From: Ignavibacteriales bacterium | GTDB lineage: Bacteria; Bacteroidota; Ignavibacteria; Ignavibacteriales; Ignavibacteriaceae | Assembly (NCBI GenBank): GCA_027347125.1 | Contig: DAIERC010000308.1 | Span: 1 to 7,506 of the forward strand | Direction of reading: 5' to 3' | DNA: 7,506 bases | Shown here: positions 6,317 through 7,506 of the stretch, in pieces | How the letters are laid out: every line of letters begins with the position of its first letter | Position numbering within the stretch: position 1 is the stretch's first letter | Position numbers and translations under genes: made by a program | The notes under the pieces: model-generated | The model's database searches: none | The model's input: only the letters and a program-made list of their open reading frames with translations | What the model was told of the DNA's origin: nothing

Positions 6317-6853
6317 ATGTTCAATATTATTTCGCGTCCCCCGATGTACGATCAGGATGCAGTTCAACCGATGCGTGATGAATTGGTTGCAGTAGGCTTT
6401 GAGGAATTACTAACACCTTCTGATGTTGACAAAGCCGTAAATGAAAACGAAGGCAAAACTGTTTTGATATTAATAAATTCTGTTTGCGGATGCGCCGCCG
6501 GCAGCGCCCGCCCTGGGGTTTCTTTAGCCCTGCAGCATACAACAATACCGGATAAATTATACACCGGATTCGCAGGACAGGAACGCGACGCAGTTGATAA
6601 AATAAGACAATATATAGGCGATTCTTATCCGCCCTCTTCACCAAGCATGGCGTTATTTAAAAACGGAACGCTGATATATTTTATGCCGAGATACGAAATT
6701 GAAGGAAGAGGTGCAGAACAAATTGCTATGAACCTTCAAGAAGTATTTGATGAACATTGCTCGGCTGCCGGACCATCAATTAGTCCCGAGAATTATGAGA
6801 AAGTTATTTATGCAAAATCGTGCGGTTCAAAAATACCGCTATTTAAAGGATAA
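6317..6853 (+). CDS. Bacilliredoxin, BrxA/BrxB (YphP/YqiW) family, with C-terminal extension
   Basis: BrxA/BrxB are thioredoxin-fold proteins that remove bacillithiol from mixed disulfides on cytosolic proteins. The 178-aa product shows the family marks: PMRDELVAVGFEEL (18-31), the active-site CGC in NSVCGCAAGSARP (C57 and C59), FAGQERDAVDKIRQYI (85-100), PSSPSMALFKNG (107-118) and PRYEIEGR (124-131). The B. subtilis protein ends at about 144 aa in a DAHC sequence; here the matching DEHC (145-148) is followed by a 30-residue extension with a further cysteine, C169 (KSCGSK), and ends IPLFKG. AGGAG at 6307-6311 gives the best Shine-Dalgarno of the window. The 135-nt gap after sufT with a palindrome suggests some separate control. 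Its place next to suf fits repair of thiols on Fe-S assembly proteins. Whether the organism makes bacillithiol is unknown from this window. brxA and brxB cannot be told apart, so no symbol is given. Confidence 0.92.
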   Translation: MFNIISRPPMYDQDAVQPMRDELVAVGFEELLTPSDVDKAVNENEGKTVLILINSVCGCAAGSARPGVSLALQHTTIPDKLYTGFAGQERDAVDKIRQYIGDSYPPSSPSMALFKNGTLIYFMPRYEIEGRGAEQIAMNLQEVFDEHCSAAGPSISPENYEKVIYAKSCGSKIPLFKG

Positions 6854-6957
6854 AAACAAGATTGCATGAATGAATGGAAATAAATTTGCAGTTGTGCTTT
6901 TTCAAAAACGAATTTTAAGTTTTAATAAGTTTTATAACAAAGAAATATGTAAGCGAA

Positions 6958-7437
6958 ATGAAGTTCAGTTCACAAGAAGAATATGGTTTAAGGTGCCTTT
7001 TAAGAATCGGCAAATCGAAATCACCTAACGGCTTAACAATACCGGAGATTAGCCAGATGGAAGGATTATCCACCGCAAACGTTGGCAAAATTTTAAGGGC
7101 GTTGCGTCTGGGCGGCTTTATTGAAAGCTCCAGGGGGCAAACCGGTGGTTACAAATTATCCAGGCTTCCAGAAGAAATAATTATTGGTGAAGTGCTCGCC
7201 GTTCTTGGCGGGAGACTATTTGAAGAGGATTTTTGTAACGACCATTCCGGTACCGAAATGATTTGCACGCATACGATAGATTGCTCTCTCAGATCGTTAT
7301 GGAGGACAATTCAATCCTTAATAGACAGTGTACTCGGAAAAATGACTCTTAAAGATTTACTAGGCAACGAGGAACATGTTACATTTCTTGCAACCAATTT
7401 TGCCGGCGAGGCAAATACTCCCTTTACAACTAATTAA
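6958..7437 (+). CDS. Rrf2-family transcriptional regulator, probable Fe-S sensor
   Basis: Rrf2 proteins are small winged-helix DNA-binding regulators, several of which (IscR, NsrR) hold an Fe-S cluster. The 159-aa protein has the expected layout: FSSQEEYGLRCLLRIG (3-18) as first helix, LTIPEISQMEGLSTANVGKI (26-45) as the helix-turn-helix, and LRLGGFIESSRGQTGGYKLS (49-68) as recognition region and wing with the RGxxGGY motif. Three cysteines follow, C93, C103 and C109, in the place of IscR C92, C98 and C104, then SLRSLW. The spacing is C-X9-C-X5-C instead of C-X5-C-X5-C. A cluster-dependent autoregulator of the suf genes is the simplest reading, but no binding is shown. It is last in the block, 104 nt after the bacilliredoxin gene and right before a terminator. 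No Shine-Dalgarno is evident. SufR of the ArsR-like type is excluded by the fold signature. Confidence 0.93.
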   Translation: MKFSSQEEYGLRCLLRIGKSKSPNGLTIPEISQMEGLSTANVGKILRALRLGGFIESSRGQTGGYKLSRLPEEIIIGEVLAVLGGRLFEEDFCNDHSGTEMICTHTIDCSLRSLWRTIQSLIDSVLGKMTLKDLLGNEEHVTFLATNFAGEANTPFTTN

Positions 7438-7475
7438 AAACCCGGGAAGAATTTTTATTCTTCCCGTGGTTGTTT
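7436..7475 (+). terminator. Intrinsic terminator, probably bidirectional
   Basis: CGGGAAGAAT (7443-7452) and ATTCTTCCCG (7457-7466) form a perfect 10-bp stem with a TTTT loop; ACC/GGT can extend it past a one-base bulge. The + strand continues into a T-rich tract (GGTTGTTT), and an A tract (7436-7440) precedes the stem, so it can also act for minus-strand transcription. It begins at the rrf2 stop codon and ends the whole cluster. Confidence 0.88.
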
Positions 7476-7506
7476 AATCCTCTTGTTCTTCAAGTAGCCT
7501 GCATTC
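7474..7506 (-). CDS. Possible C-terminal end of a convergent gene (partial)
   Basis: On the minus strand the last bases read ECRLLEEQED followed by a TAA at 7476-7474, which abuts the terminator stem just as the rrf2 stop does on the other side. Such an acidic tail directly before a bidirectional terminator fits a convergent gene pair. A second minus frame is also open here (ending inside the hairpin with KQPREE), so the call rests mainly on position. Ten codons are too few to name a family. Confidence 0.3.
   Translation of the reverse strand, partial: ECRLLEEQED

Noticed and set aside
6881..6888. TAAATTTG as a promoter element for the Rrf2 gene
   Set aside because: It fits TAnnTTTG, but the nearest upstream TTG (6862-6864) is too close at 16 nt and such 8-mers are frequent in AT-rich spacers. 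Separate transcription of the regulator remains possible.
1..7506. CRISPR arrays, tRNA or rRNA genes, insertion sequences
   Set aside because: No regularly spaced repeats, cloverleaf-like stretches, rRNA motifs, transposase genes or terminal inverted repeats were seen.

Overview
This window holds a complete SUF iron-sulfur cluster assembly operon on the + strand, followed by a bacilliredoxin gene and an Rrf2-family regulator gene. The order is sufB, sufC, sufD, sufS, sufU, sufT (DUF59/MIP18), brxA/B-like, rrf2. A strong hairpin terminator closes the block at the right end. The DNA is AT-rich, especially between genes. The best promoter, upstream of sufB, ends in TAGGTTTG, which fits the TAnnTTTG -7 element known from Bacteroidota. 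Shine-Dalgarno sequences are mostly weak or absent. Together with a bacilliredoxin in the suf neighbourhood, this suggests the Bacteroidota/Ignavibacteria/Chlorobi (FCB) side of the tree. That assignment is inference, not something the sequence proves.

Layout: positions 1-110 appear to carry the first 36 codons of a divergent minus-strand membrane-anchored protein cut by the window edge. Positions 111-435 are a non-coding divergent control region. It holds a hairpin at 236-249, the putative suf promoter at 289-319 with an imperfect Rrf2/IscR-like dyad over its -35 element, and a leader of about 110 nt with an imperfect stem-loop at 341-397. sufB to sufT then run from 436 to 6181 with short gaps, and sufU and sufT directly abut. 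A 135-nt gap with a near-palindrome precedes the bacilliredoxin gene, which has the clearest Shine-Dalgarno of the window. A 104-nt gap precedes rrf2. The last 31 bases may be the tail of a convergent minus-strand gene.

How the genes work together: SufS takes sulfur from cysteine and SufU, a zinc protein, accepts the persulfide. The SufB-SufC-SufD ATPase scaffold builds the cluster and SufT helps maturation. The bacilliredoxin probably reduces mixed disulfides with low-molecular-weight thiols, in line with the thiol chemistry of the system. The Rrf2 protein has three cysteines where IscR binds its cluster and is the natural candidate to sense cluster status and control the suf promoter. There is no sufA and no sufE in the window. 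The system itself is known; the points worth a second look are the control region, the regulator's cysteine spacing, the C-terminal extension of the bacilliredoxin, and the two partial genes at the edges.
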